Source: Phocaeicola sp. | GTDB lineage: Bacteria; Bacteroidota; Bacteroidia; Bacteroidales; Bacteroidaceae | Assembly (NCBI GenBank): GCA_029257865.1 | Contig: JARIAN010000062.1 | Span: forward strand, 31,305-95,304 | Reading direction: 5' to 3' | Length of the DNA: 64,000 nt | Shown: in pieces, positions 43,387-52,115 of the stretch | How positions within the stretch are numbered: the first letter of the stretch is position 1 | How the letters are laid out: every line of letters begins with the position of its first letter | Notes under the pieces: model-generated | Told to the model about the DNA's origin: nothing | The model's input: the letters and a program-made list of their open reading frames with translations, nothing else | The model's database searches: none | Translations under genes and position numbers: made by a program

Positions 43387-44913
43387 TTATTTACCAAAGT
43401 TTGGATTCTGTTCCCATTCGGGATTCATTTCAAATTCTTGTCGAGGTATAGGAAACAACTTGTGTTTTGTAGGCATATAGTTTTCTGCAAATTTTTTATT
43501 ATGTTCCTTTATAGCTCTCAGTTCAATCCCCCAACGAAGTAGATCATACCAACGTACTCCCTCGAATGCTAATTCACATGGGCGTTCAACATCTTGAAGA
43601 TGTTTCAAAATTTCATCCTTGGACATAGATTCGCTTAGCTTAGGGACATTTACGCGGTTACGTACTTCGTTAATAAAATGTATAGCTTCAGTAGTTTTTC
43701 CTCGATAGTTAAGACATTCTGCATATAACAATAGAATATCTGCATATCGTACAATAGGAATATTAAAGGCACTAGCCCACCAATCAGAGCTTAAAGATTT
43801 ATCCCAAGTGGCAAATTTTTTCCAAAAAATTTTATTTGAATTCTCTTTTTCTATATCTTTAAATTCTTGTCTTTCTCCTATATACCACATTTTTGTTCCT
43901 GGATCATCAAATAGGATTGTTCCATAAAGACGAGAACTGTACTTTCCATCTATGGTCTTATCTTTTTTTAGTAATTCGAACAGCCAATCTGAAGGAAATG
44001 CTTCTTCATATCCTCCAATAGTACTAGAAGATAAATGTTCTGCTATGTTGCTATATTCGTGGCGACCTCCACTACGGTCACCAGAATATTGAACTTCAAA
44101 GATAGATTCACAGTTGTTTTTGTGAAGACCATCAAAGTTGTCTTCATAATTATCTACAAGTTTAAATTTGCCGATAATTTTTTCAAATTCTTTTTCAGCT
44201 TTGGCAATTTCGTGATTAAACATATATAGTTTTCCTAAAATGGCTGCTGCTGCATAGCATGTTGCACGTCCACTTCCTGTTTGGTCATATTTTTCGGGAA
44301 GTGTTTTTTGTATCTCGCTTAGTTCTGTTTGGATAAAATTTACGATTTCCCCATCTTTAGCTTGTTGAGGGAAATAATCGTTGTCGTTTTGTTCTATTTG
44401 ATGAGTGTATAATGGAATATGTTCACCAAAGTTTATATATAAGCGAAAGTAATAATATGCTCGAAGGAATCTAGCTTCTGACAGTGCACATTCTTTTAAT
44501 TTCATTATATTTTCATCATTGCCTGGAACATTAGGAATATTATCTATGCATTGATTTGCTACATTAATTCCGCGATATAATTGTTCCCATTCTGTTCTTG
44601 TTGTAGAGTTACTTTGGTCATTTACAAAACTTGCAATATTATCCCAAGAACCGACATCTGGGCGAAATCTAGTTTCATCTGAACGATAGTTATCTATAAC
44701 TATGTATCTTTCATATGAAGCGGCCCATCCACCAGAAGCATGTAAAGCTCCATAGGCGCCTGTAAGACCTTTCATTATATCTTCTTTGCTTTTCCAAAAT
44801 TGACTTGGAGTATATTTATTAGGATTTCGTTCTTCATCAAGAAAGGAACTATCACATCCAGAAAGCAAACATCCACCTATAATAGCAATTGATAGTATAT
44901 TTAAAATTTTCAT
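43387..44913 (-). CDS. SusD-like outer-membrane glycan-binding lipoprotein
   Basis: 508 residues. Lipoprotein signal with Cys in LLSGCDSSFLDEERN, typical of SusD/RagB proteins on the cell surface. TPR-rich core with YYFRLYINFGEHIPL, and the C-terminal SusD domain includes ADILLLYAECLN, INEVRNRVNVP, FEGVRWYDLLRWG and LFPIPRQEFEMNPEWEQNPN. It caps the partner SusC pore and delivers oligosaccharide. It follows susC by 18 bp, the standard pair order. Confidence 0.96.
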   Translation of the reverse strand: MKILNILSIAIIGGCLLSGCDSSFLDEERNPNKYTPSQFWKSKEDIMKGLTGAYGALHASGGWAASYERYIVIDNYRSDETRFRPDVGSWDNIASFVNDQSNSTTRTEWEQLYRGINVANQCIDNIPNVPGNDENIMKLKECALSEARFLRAYYYFRLYINFGEHIPLYTHQIEQNDNDYFPQQAKDGEIVNFIQTELSEIQKTLPEKYDQTGSGRATCYAAAAILGKLYMFNHEIAKAEKEFEKIIGKFKLVDNYEDNFDGLHKNNCESIFEVQYSGDRSGGRHEYSNIAEHLSSSTIGGYEEAFPSDWLFELLKKDKTIDGKYSSRLYGTILFDDPGTKMWYIGERQEFKDIEKENSNKIFWKKFATWDKSLSSDWWASAFNIPIVRYADILLLYAECLNYRGKTTEAIHFINEVRNRVNVPKLSESMSKDEILKHLQDVERPCELAFEGVRWYDLLRWGIELRAIKEHNKKFAENYMPTKHKLFPIPRQEFEMNPEWEQNPNFGK

Positions 44914-44931
44914 AAGATTAAGATTTTATTG

Positions 44932-47900
44932 TTAGAAACCAAATTTAAGACCTAATGTATATGAAGGACTCATCGGGTAAATGCCATAGTCAACACCTAA
45001 ATCACCTGCTTTTGAACCTACTGCTACATCATATCCATCATATTTTGTAATTGTAAACAAACGTGTTGCACCAATATAGACACGTAGATTTGATAGACCT
45101 ATTTTTTTGCATTGTTTTGTAGGAAGATTATATCCGACTTGTAAGTTATTGAGACGTAGGTAATTCCCGTTTTCAACATAACGATCTGATATGCGATTGT
45201 TTTTATTAGGGTCTCCTTGTACTGCACGTGGTATATTAGTATGAGTGTTTTCTGGAGTCCATGCATTTAAGGCATCTTTTCCATAATTAAATACTTTATC
45301 CATGCGCTGTAATTGCATTTTTGAATAATTATAACGTTTGACTCCAAAATTTCCATAAAAGTTTGCTGTTAAGTCAAATGCTTTATAGGTAAGATTTATA
45401 TTAAATGCCATTGCTATTTTGGGATTTCCACTCCCAACTTTGACCTTATCACTTTCATCAAGTAGGCCATCTCCATTCTGATCAATAAAGCGGATATCAC
45501 CTGGTTTGGCGGCAGGTTGTAATGGAATCCAATTTCCATTGGCGTCTTTTCTACCGTGTTGGTTGTTCCATTCATTTACCTCTGCTTGTGATTGGAATAT
45601 TCCGGCTGTTTGGGTAACCCAGAATTCTCCAATTTCACCTCCTACATAAGTACGAGCAGGACCATTAGTATATACATAATTAGGATTAGCCATATGCTTA
45701 AGCACACTTTTGTAATTTGATAGATTCATATCAAGGTCATATTTAAAATCTTTTCCAATATTACCATGATATATAGCTTGAAAATCAAGACCAGTGGTAC
45801 GAAGTTTTCCATCATTAACCCAAAGTGAGCCAAATCCAGTACAGAGGCTGATACTTTTCTCAGAAAGCATATCTTTTGTATTCTTTATATAGCCTTCTAA
45901 AGAAAGTTCAAGTTTATTATTCCATAGTCCTAAATCAATACCAATATTTTGATAAACAGTTGTTTCCCATTTTATATTGCCTGAAGGGAGTTCTTTTATT
46001 GCATATCCTATATTATTAGAATGTCCATTAAGTGGGTAGTTTAATGTAGCGTCATCATAATTTAGGGATGGTATATATTTATATAATCCTATTGATTGAT
46101 TACCAAGGGCTCCATAACTTGCGCGTAGTTTAAAAGTTGATACTAGATCTTTATATTTTTCCCAAAAGTTTTCTTTAGCAATATTCCAACCTAATGATGC
46201 AGATGGGAAAAATCCCCATTTATTACCTTTAGCAAATCGTGAAGATCCATCATAGCGGAATGATGCCATAAATAAATATTTGTATTTATAATTATAATTG
46301 ATTCGTGAAAAAATAGAACGTAAACCACTACGGGTCTTTTGACCTCCTACAGAGAAATCTTTTTGTGCTTGTCCCATAAGATCCATATCATTGCTTTCAA
46401 ATTGTCTACCAGAAGCTTCAAGATCTTCGTATTTAGTTTCTTCTTGTGAAACTCCAAATAATGCTTGTATGTTATGAGAGTCATTTTTGAAACTCTTACT
46501 ATAATTGACTGTAAACTCTATGATATCATTTATTTCTTTTCCACGACTTTCTTCAAGGGATGCAATTGTATTATGCTTTTGCACTCCGACCTCATAAGTT
46601 GGCCAAAATTCTTTGTAGCTTTCCCAATAGATAGTTCTACCTGCATTAAATTTTAATATAAGGCCTTTTAATGGCTCTATTGAAATATAGCCAGATAAAG
46701 AAAGATAATCTTTGTTTTTATTTCTACGCACTAAATTACTAAAAGCAACAGGATTGGCTGCATCTGACATCCCCATTCCTGCTATAGCACCACCATAGCC
46801 CCCTTCGTTATTAGAGTCATATAAAAAGACTAATGGTTCTATATTTGTTACTTGATACATACCTGGAAAGCCTGTATTTACTTCAGGAGTTGATTTCCAA
46901 TGTGTATATCCAAACGATTCACCGACTTTGAATATTCCGCGTTTCATATCAGAGTTAAGTCTAACTCCATATTTGGATTCATCTGTACCTATAACAATCC
47001 CATCTCTTTGAGAGTAGAATCCAGAGAGTGCAATATTCATATTTTCACCGCTTGCTGTATAACCTACTGTATATTTTTGAGTTAATGCTCGACGGTAATA
47101 TTCCTTTTGCCAATCAGTGTCTGCGAATTGTGAAGGATCTTTTTCATATGCTGCTATATATGCAGGCCATTCATTAGGGGTGTGTCCAGCATTGCTTAAA
47201 GCCATTTTTCTAACTTTGATAAATTCTTCGGCATTACAGACTTCAAGACGCTTAGGACGATCGTCAAAACCTACATAAGCAGAGAAGTTAATTTTTGGAG
47301 CAGATTTACTTCCTCGGTTTGTTTCTATAAGAATAACACCTGCGGCTGCACGTGCTCCATAAATAGCTGCTGTTGCTGCATCTTTAAGAACAGACATCGA
47401 TTTGATATCTTCAGGATTTAAATATGACATGTCACCTGGTACACCATCTATGATGACTAAAGGCGCATTAGTAGTTCCCCATGATGTAACACCGCGGATT
47501 TGAAGTGTAGCAGACTCACCTGGAGCTCCACTTACATAGTTGACAGACAGTCCAGGTGCCATACCTTGAAGTGCCGCTTCTGCGCTGGATGTTGGTAATT
47601 TGGCCATCTTATCACCAGAAACGGTTGTGACAGAACCAGAAACATCTGATTTTTTTTGAGTTCCGTATCCTACTACCACAACTTCATCAAGGGCTTGACT
47701 ATCTTCTTTCATTTTAATAGTGATACTTTTTTTGCCATTGATAGCAATCTCTTGTTTTATAAATCCAATATAAGAAACTACAATTGTACTTACTTTGTTT
47801 ACTTCTAGAGTAAAGATACCATCAAAGTCTGTAATAGTACCGTTTTGTGTTCCTTTTTCAAGGATGCTAGCTCCGATAATAGGATCGCCATTAGGGTCAG

Positions 47901-48006
47901 TGACTACACCTTTTAAGTGAATGGATTGTGCCATTGATAAAAATGGAATCCCCAAGAATAGCAAAAAAATAATTTGCCATTTACTGATATTAGATTCTTT
48001 TTTCAT
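44932..48006 (-). CDS. SusC-like TonB-dependent outer-membrane transporter
   Basis: 1024 residues. A signal peptide ends near SMAQ. A carboxypeptidase-D-like regulatory domain (GVVTDPNGDPIIGASI, TDFDGIFTLEV) is followed by the plug, with the SusC signature DEVVVVGYGTQKK at about 107-119 and RGVTSWGTTNAPLVIIDGVP. The rest is the 22-strand barrel ending in LGLKFGF, with a C-terminal Phe as expected. Imports large oligosaccharides with TonB energy. First structural gene of the PUL, with a -7 box at 48046-48054. Confidence 0.96.
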   Translation of the reverse strand: MKKESNISKWQIIFLLFLGIPFLSMAQSIHLKGVVTDPNGDPIIGASILEKGTQNGTITDFDGIFTLEVNKVSTIVVSYIGFIKQEIAINGKKSITIKMKEDSQALDEVVVVGYGTQKKSDVSGSVTTVSGDKMAKLPTSSAEAALQGMAPGLSVNYVSGAPGESATLQIRGVTSWGTTNAPLVIIDGVPGDMSYLNPEDIKSMSVLKDAATAAIYGARAAAGVILIETNRGSKSAPKINFSAYVGFDDRPKRLEVCNAEEFIKVRKMALSNAGHTPNEWPAYIAAYEKDPSQFADTDWQKEYYRRALTQKYTVGYTASGENMNIALSGFYSQRDGIVIGTDESKYGVRLNSDMKRGIFKVGESFGYTHWKSTPEVNTGFPGMYQVTNIEPLVFLYDSNNEGGYGGAIAGMGMSDAANPVAFSNLVRRNKNKDYLSLSGYISIEPLKGLILKFNAGRTIYWESYKEFWPTYEVGVQKHNTIASLEESRGKEINDIIEFTVNYSKSFKNDSHNIQALFGVSQEETKYEDLEASGRQFESNDMDLMGQAQKDFSVGGQKTRSGLRSIFSRINYNYKYKYLFMASFRYDGSSRFAKGNKWGFFPSASLGWNIAKENFWEKYKDLVSTFKLRASYGALGNQSIGLYKYIPSLNYDDATLNYPLNGHSNNIGYAIKELPSGNIKWETTVYQNIGIDLGLWNNKLELSLEGYIKNTKDMLSEKSISLCTGFGSLWVNDGKLRTTGLDFQAIYHGNIGKDFKYDLDMNLSNYKSVLKHMANPNYVYTNGPARTYVGGEIGEFWVTQTAGIFQSQAEVNEWNNQHGRKDANGNWIPLQPAAKPGDIRFIDQNGDGLLDESDKVKVGSGNPKIAMAFNINLTYKAFDLTANFYGNFGVKRYNYSKMQLQRMDKVFNYGKDALNAWTPENTHTNIPRAVQGDPNKNNRISDRYVENGNYLRLNNLQVGYNLPTKQCKKIGLSNLRVYIGATRLFTITKYDGYDVAVGSKAGDLGVDYGIYPMSPSYTLGLKFGF

Positions 48007-48045
48007 AATGTGTATTAATTAAAAAGATTAGAAGATTAACTATTG

Positions 48046-48054
48046 GCAAACATA
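48046..48054 (-). promoter_or_regulatory. -7 box for the PUL operon (susC)
   Basis: The complement reads TATGTTTGC, matching TAnnTTTG, about 40 nt before the susC start. Confidence 0.65.
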
Positions 48055-48240
48055 AAAAAGAAATCTAATAAAACGGTAAATAAGAGCAGCCTTTGTTATA
48101 TACAAGACTGCCTTTTATTTAATTTATTTATATACAGTTGTGGTATTTTGCTGTTGATTATCAATTTGTTGATGGTGACGTGTATCTACATTATAACGAT
48201 ATGAGACTGATATGTGTTTTGAATACGAAAGATCCTTTTT

Positions 48241-49878
48241 TTAGATAGATTTAAGATAGGCTACTAAGTCTTCTTCTGATTCTAGGTTCAGCGATTTTCG
48301 TAGTCTGTAACGACTCATATTGATAGACTTTGGGCTGTTTCCTGTAAGAATTGCTATATCTTTTGTAGAAATATCTACTCTTAATAATGATGCCAAATGT
48401 ACTTCTCCATGTGTCAGGCTAGGGTGCTTTAGAGTCAGTCGTTCTATAAATTCTTGACTTTTCTTTTCGATTAGATTAAGAATGCTGTTGCTCGTTTTAT
48501 TGTTGGCTTGATTTTGTTTGATGAATGCATTAATACGTTTTAATTGGGGTACAATATCTGTCTGATTTAGTTTATAGCATTCCTTTATTTGGTCGTAGAT
48601 TTTATCTAGTAGTTCATTCCTGGTTTGCATAAAGATAGCTACATCAGTTGTTTCTTTTACACTGTTGTTTAATACTTGTTTGATATTTTTTATATCTAGT
48701 TCTTGTTGCTGTACTTTTAATTTGGCTATTTCATGTTCCGATTGTTCTAGTTGGTATCTAGTTTTTATTAACTCCATTTTTTTACGTCGTTTATATCTTT
48801 GAAATATAAACAAGCAGATGATGGCTAACAAGCATATAACAATGATAATGGCGGTGAAATATGTATACCATAATTTTATTTGATAGTGTTGCGTTTGTTG
48901 CTCTGCATTTTTTTGTTGCGCTTGTAATTGTTTTTGGCTAATATTGCGTTCTATAGCCCATAGTTTATTAACATTTTGTGTTTTACTTCTTAAGTTTGAA
49001 AGGGCGATTCTTTTTTTATATGCATTTTTATAGTCACCTAATGCTTGGTATACTTTTGAAGAATATTCATAATTATCACATATTAATCCTTTGGCGTCTA
49101 TAGAATAGGCTATATTATATGCTTTTTTTAGTATCTCAAGTGCTTTATTATATTTATGTGCATAATAATATTGCATGCCCATATTATTTAGATTCTCAGA
49201 GATGGACCATTTCGTATTTAGGTTTTTATTAATAATAATAGCTTCATTGATATAATTTATTTTTTCATTGAAGTCTCCTGGGTAAATACATAAATTATTA
49301 AGGTTTGCAGCAATTTGTATTAAGTCTTTGCGTTGGCGATTGATTTTTAATGCTTTTTTTATGTATTTATCAGCGTTTGAATATTCTTCTAAATATGCAT
49401 GTATAATGCCACAACTATTGTAGGCTGAAGCTAAAAGGCTGGAGTCATTATGGTGTTGAAATATTTCAGTCGCTTCCTTATTGAGTCGGATAGCGGTTGT
49501 ATAATCATGTAAATAGCAGTAGCATATACTCATGAGATTGTTTGCTTTGCCATATATGATAGCCTGCTTATTGTTTTTCAGCAATTGTTGAATATCATAG
49601 AGAGTGGTGATGCATCCTTCATAATCTCCTTGCATTCGTTGTGCCATGGCATATAAAAGTTGGAATTCAGCTTTTCTGTTAAGATTCGTATCATGGTAGG
49701 TCATTGCTTGGTTACAAAGGTGAATGATTCGTAAAGGATTGTTGTATAGTTCTTGTTTTACTTCTTGGTATAGACTGTCAAGAATGGCATCATTATTCTT
49801 GTTGGCAATCAGATTTCCGGGTATAAAAACGAGGAAGGAGATAATGGCGGCAAGATGTGATTTAAATAGAGTTGGCAT
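48241..49878 (-). CDS. SusR-like membrane regulator: TPR sensor, one helix, LuxR-type HTH
   Basis: 545 residues. An N-terminal signal or anchor (AAIISFLVFIPGNLIA), then about seven TPR-like helical pairs in the periplasm (for example NNMGMQYYYAHKYNKALEIL). One strong membrane helix follows near residues 345-365 (AIIIVICLLAIICLFIF), then a coiled coil, and a C-terminal HTH (GEVHLASLLRVDISTKDIA to SINMSRYRLRKSLNL). It resembles SusR-type PUL activators more than hybrid two-component systems or ECF sigma/anti-sigma pairs. It lies just upstream of susC and probably senses a glycan fragment to switch on the operon. Confidence 0.82.
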   Translation of the reverse strand: MPTLFKSHLAAIISFLVFIPGNLIANKNNDAILDSLYQEVKQELYNNPLRIIHLCNQAMTYHDTNLNRKAEFQLLYAMAQRMQGDYEGCITTLYDIQQLLKNNKQAIIYGKANNLMSICYCYLHDYTTAIRLNKEATEIFQHHNDSSLLASAYNSCGIIHAYLEEYSNADKYIKKALKINRQRKDLIQIAANLNNLCIYPGDFNEKINYINEAIIINKNLNTKWSISENLNNMGMQYYYAHKYNKALEILKKAYNIAYSIDAKGLICDNYEYSSKVYQALGDYKNAYKKRIALSNLRSKTQNVNKLWAIERNISQKQLQAQQKNAEQQTQHYQIKLWYTYFTAIIIVICLLAIICLFIFQRYKRRKKMELIKTRYQLEQSEHEIAKLKVQQQELDIKNIKQVLNNSVKETTDVAIFMQTRNELLDKIYDQIKECYKLNQTDIVPQLKRINAFIKQNQANNKTSNSILNLIEKKSQEFIERLTLKHPSLTHGEVHLASLLRVDISTKDIAILTGNSPKSINMSRYRLRKSLNLESEEDLVAYLKSI

Positions 49879-49942
49879 ATAGAATTAGATTTATAGTTTT
49901 ACAATGGCTAAAAAATTCAATTTGATATTTGTTGTATGATTT

Positions 49943-49951
49943 ACAAAAATA
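49943..49951 (-). promoter_or_regulatory. -7 box for the PUL regulator
   Basis: The complement reads TATTTTTGT, matching TAnnTTTG. Confidence 0.6.
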
Positions 49952-49984
49952 GGTAAAACAAGTGAAAATGTTAGTATATAATGA

Positions 49985-50021
49985 AAAAAGGTGAAATTCA
50001 GATTCTGAATTTCACCTTTTT
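49985..50021 (-). terminator. tRNA-Leu terminator
   Basis: Perfect 17-bp stem (49985-50001 with 50005-50021) and a 3-nt loop directly after the tRNA, ending in T-runs in either direction. Confidence 0.92.
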
Positions 50022-50023
50022 CG

Positions 50024-50105
50024 TGCGCTTGATAGGACTCGAACCTACACGTCTCACGACACTAGATCCTAAGTCTAGCGCGGCTACCAATTACGCCACA
50101 AGCGC
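50024..50105 (-). tRNA. tRNA-Leu (TAG)
   Basis: Cloverleaf with acceptor GCGCTTG/CAAGCGC, discriminator A, anticodon stem CTAGA/TCTAG around loop CTTAGGA (anticodon TAG), a long variable arm as in leucine tRNAs, and T-loop GGTTCGAGTCC. CCA not encoded. Confidence 0.95.
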
Positions 50106-50133
50106 AGTGAGATGTTTCTCTTATTTTGATGCT

Positions 50134-50166
50134 GCAAAGGTAAGGCAAGTTTTTGAATTGTGCAAA
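50134..50166 (-). promoter_or_regulatory. tRNA-Leu promoter
   Basis: On the minus strand, -33 TTTG (complement of 50163-50166), a 20-bp spacer, and -7 TACCTTTGC (complement of 50134-50142). Confidence 0.8.
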
Positions 50167-50212
50167 TTTTTCATCCAATTTTTATTGATAAGTTATTTAT
50201 GAAGTTTATTTA

Positions 50213-51244
50213 TCAATCTTTTTGCTTTAAAATTTGACATGCTGCTTCTATCATGCTGTCCTTTCCTTGTTGCATATCTTTGCTGCTCATATCTACTTTA
50301 ATGTCCGGCTCTATTCCGAACTCCAACTGCTGCATGTCCGGGTCGAACATCGGACTGGCTGAAAAGCGGATAGACCATCCGTTAGGGATTTCTGAACTGA
50401 ATGGCAGGCCGGAGCCGCCGCCTGTTTTGTCTCCCAAGATGGTGACACCTGGAAATTGCTTCATGCTGTTGACAAAGTCGTTTGTGGCACTGTAAGAACG
50501 CCTGTTGGTTAGTACTATGGTCTTTTTCTGCCAGCGAATCCCATTTGAGGGCTCTATGTATACGGCTTTAGGTTGGGAGAAATCCTGGTGTCCGGGACCT
50601 GTCTTGTGACACATATATCCTACTAGGGTCTTGGTTTCGGTAAAGCGAGACGCTAGTTTCTGTGCTGTGGTCAAGTTTCCTCCACCGTTGTTTCGCACAT
50701 CAATGATGAGGCCGTCGCAGATAGCTAGACGGTGAAGGGTCTGGTCCAGGTTGCCGTCGCCTATTCCATTTGAGAAACTTTTGCAGTAAATATATCCGAT
50801 GTTGTTTTCTAAAATCTGATAAGTCAGGCCTGATGAATTTACATAGTCTTTCTTGAGATAGTTGCTTTGGATGCTGTCGCTGAAATTTCTGGGATAGCTG
50901 TCAAACCATTCTCTGTATTGTGAGGTTCCTATCGCACTGCTCAAGTTTACATGTCCGTCTTTTAGTTCGTTGACCATATCCGACAGTACTTCAAACAAGT
51001 TTTCGTAGCTCATTGATGGGGTGATGCGTTGGGCATAGCGTGTGTGCACCTCGTTCCAGTCAAGGCCGTAGGCTTCCTGCTTATAGTCGAGAAAGCAGTA
51101 TTGGCGGTCGATGATTTGCCAGAGAGATTCGAAGTTGGCTTGCGGACTGTTGCCGGAAACATCTTCACGGATGCAGGATGCGGTGAAGAGGACGGATGCA
51201 AGCACTACGGTCGAGAGGGATAGGCTGTATATTAACTTTTTCAT
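50213..51244 (-). CDS. S41-family peptidase, lipoprotein
   Basis: 343-residue C-terminal-processing/tricorn-core type serine peptidase. Lipoprotein signal with Cys in FTASCIRED. An N-terminal helical domain is followed by the S41 core: IGYIYCKSFSNGIGDG, DGLIIDVRNNGGGN, the nucleophile region TNRRSYSATNDF, and GDKTGGGSGLP. No clear PDZ domain is seen. It would cut proteins or peptides in the periplasm. It is the last of three tightly packed genes with parC and a DUF3316 gene. Confidence 0.9.
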   Translation of the reverse strand: MKKLIYSLSLSTVVLASVLFTASCIREDVSGNSPQANFESLWQIIDRQYCFLDYKQEAYGLDWNEVHTRYAQRITPSMSYENLFEVLSDMVNELKDGHVNLSSAIGTSQYREWFDSYPRNFSDSIQSNYLKKDYVNSSGLTYQILENNIGYIYCKSFSNGIGDGNLDQTLHRLAICDGLIIDVRNNGGGNLTTAQKLASRFTETKTLVGYMCHKTGPGHQDFSQPKAVYIEPSNGIRWQKKTIVLTNRRSYSATNDFVNSMKQFPGVTILGDKTGGGSGLPFSSEIPNGWSIRFSASPMFDPDMQQLEFGIEPDIKVDMSSKDMQQGKDSMIEAACQILKQKD

Positions 51245-51254
51245 GATTATTGAT

Positions 51255-52103
51255 TTAGAAAGGGGTTACTTTGGCAGGCATACTGATACGGTTCTTGCCG
51301 CGTATAAGGTAGATGTTTCGCACAAAACCTAGCATGAAATCGTGTGAGTAGATATGAGTCTTCAAATGGTTGACCTTTGCCTGCTGGATATCGCATACGT
51401 ATCCCATTCGCATCACGGTGTTCTTGATGGGGAAGTCTAAGGTGAGTATCTGGTGCAGAGTGGGCCGGTTGTGCAATGAGGTGAACAAGATATTGTGGTC
51501 TCCATTGTGGAGGGAGAATATCTCGTAATAAGATTCACCATATTCTGGAGAGAACATGATGCCTAGCAGAGGTAGTTGGGCTTGATAGCGGAGCGTGAAC
51601 GGAAATCTTCCTAGGTTGAACTTGTAGATGGCCATTCCTGAAATGCCGAGGCCGCCATATCCCTTGCCTTGTGCCGGGTTGTTGGAATTTCGTCGGTTAT
51701 AGATTACGCCTCCGTTCAAGTCGATGTAAGAGCCTGCCAGAAGTTTCAGTGAGGGGTTGAGCTGAAACTGATAGTGCAAGGCATAGCTCCAGCGCAGCAT
51801 AGCGGTGTACATATCTGCATTCTGTGCGAGGTTTTCAGTATATGAGCCATATACTTGCACCAGGTTCTGCCCTGAAACATGGCCGTGCATCAGTTTGGTC
51901 ATTCGCATACTTTCGTGTATAAAACGCCCTTCCACCCCTTTATATTCCAGGGGGGAGAGGTACGTATCAAATACATTGGTAAATCCGGTTCCTATCATCG
52001 TAGAGCGCATCACATATCGGGAGGCCTTCAAACTATCTTGTTGGGCATATAGATGAAGTCCGGCTGCTAAGAATATCCATAGTAGGAAAAGTGTCTTTTT
52101 CAT
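51255..52103 (-). CDS. DUF3316 family exported protein
   Basis: 282 residues with a signal peptide ending LYAQQ (about residue 21). The remainder alternates short polar and hydrophobic stretches, with aromatic-rich strands such as YHYQFQLNPSLKLLAGSYID. This fits a small outer-membrane beta-barrel, and matches the DUF3316 family found in Bacteroidales. Function not known. 12 bp after parC and 10 bp before the S41 gene. Confidence 0.75.
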   Translation of the reverse strand: MKKTLFLLWIFLAAGLHLYAQQDSLKASRYVMRSTMIGTGFTNVFDTYLSPLEYKGVEGRFIHESMRMTKLMHGHVSGQNLVQVYGSYTENLAQNADMYTAMLRWSYALHYQFQLNPSLKLLAGSYIDLNGGVIYNRRNSNNPAQGKGYGGLGISGMAIYKFNLGRFPFTLRYQAQLPLLGIMFSPEYGESYYEIFSLHNGDHNILFTSLHNRPTLHQILTLDFPIKNTVMRMGYVCDIQQAKVNHLKTHIYSHDFMLGFVRNIYLIRGKNRISMPAKVTPF

Positions 52104-52115
52104 TTCCTGGTCTTT

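Noticed and set aside
49981-50202. 73-codon plus-strand ORF
   Set aside because: It is antisense to tRNA-Leu and its terminator and promoter.
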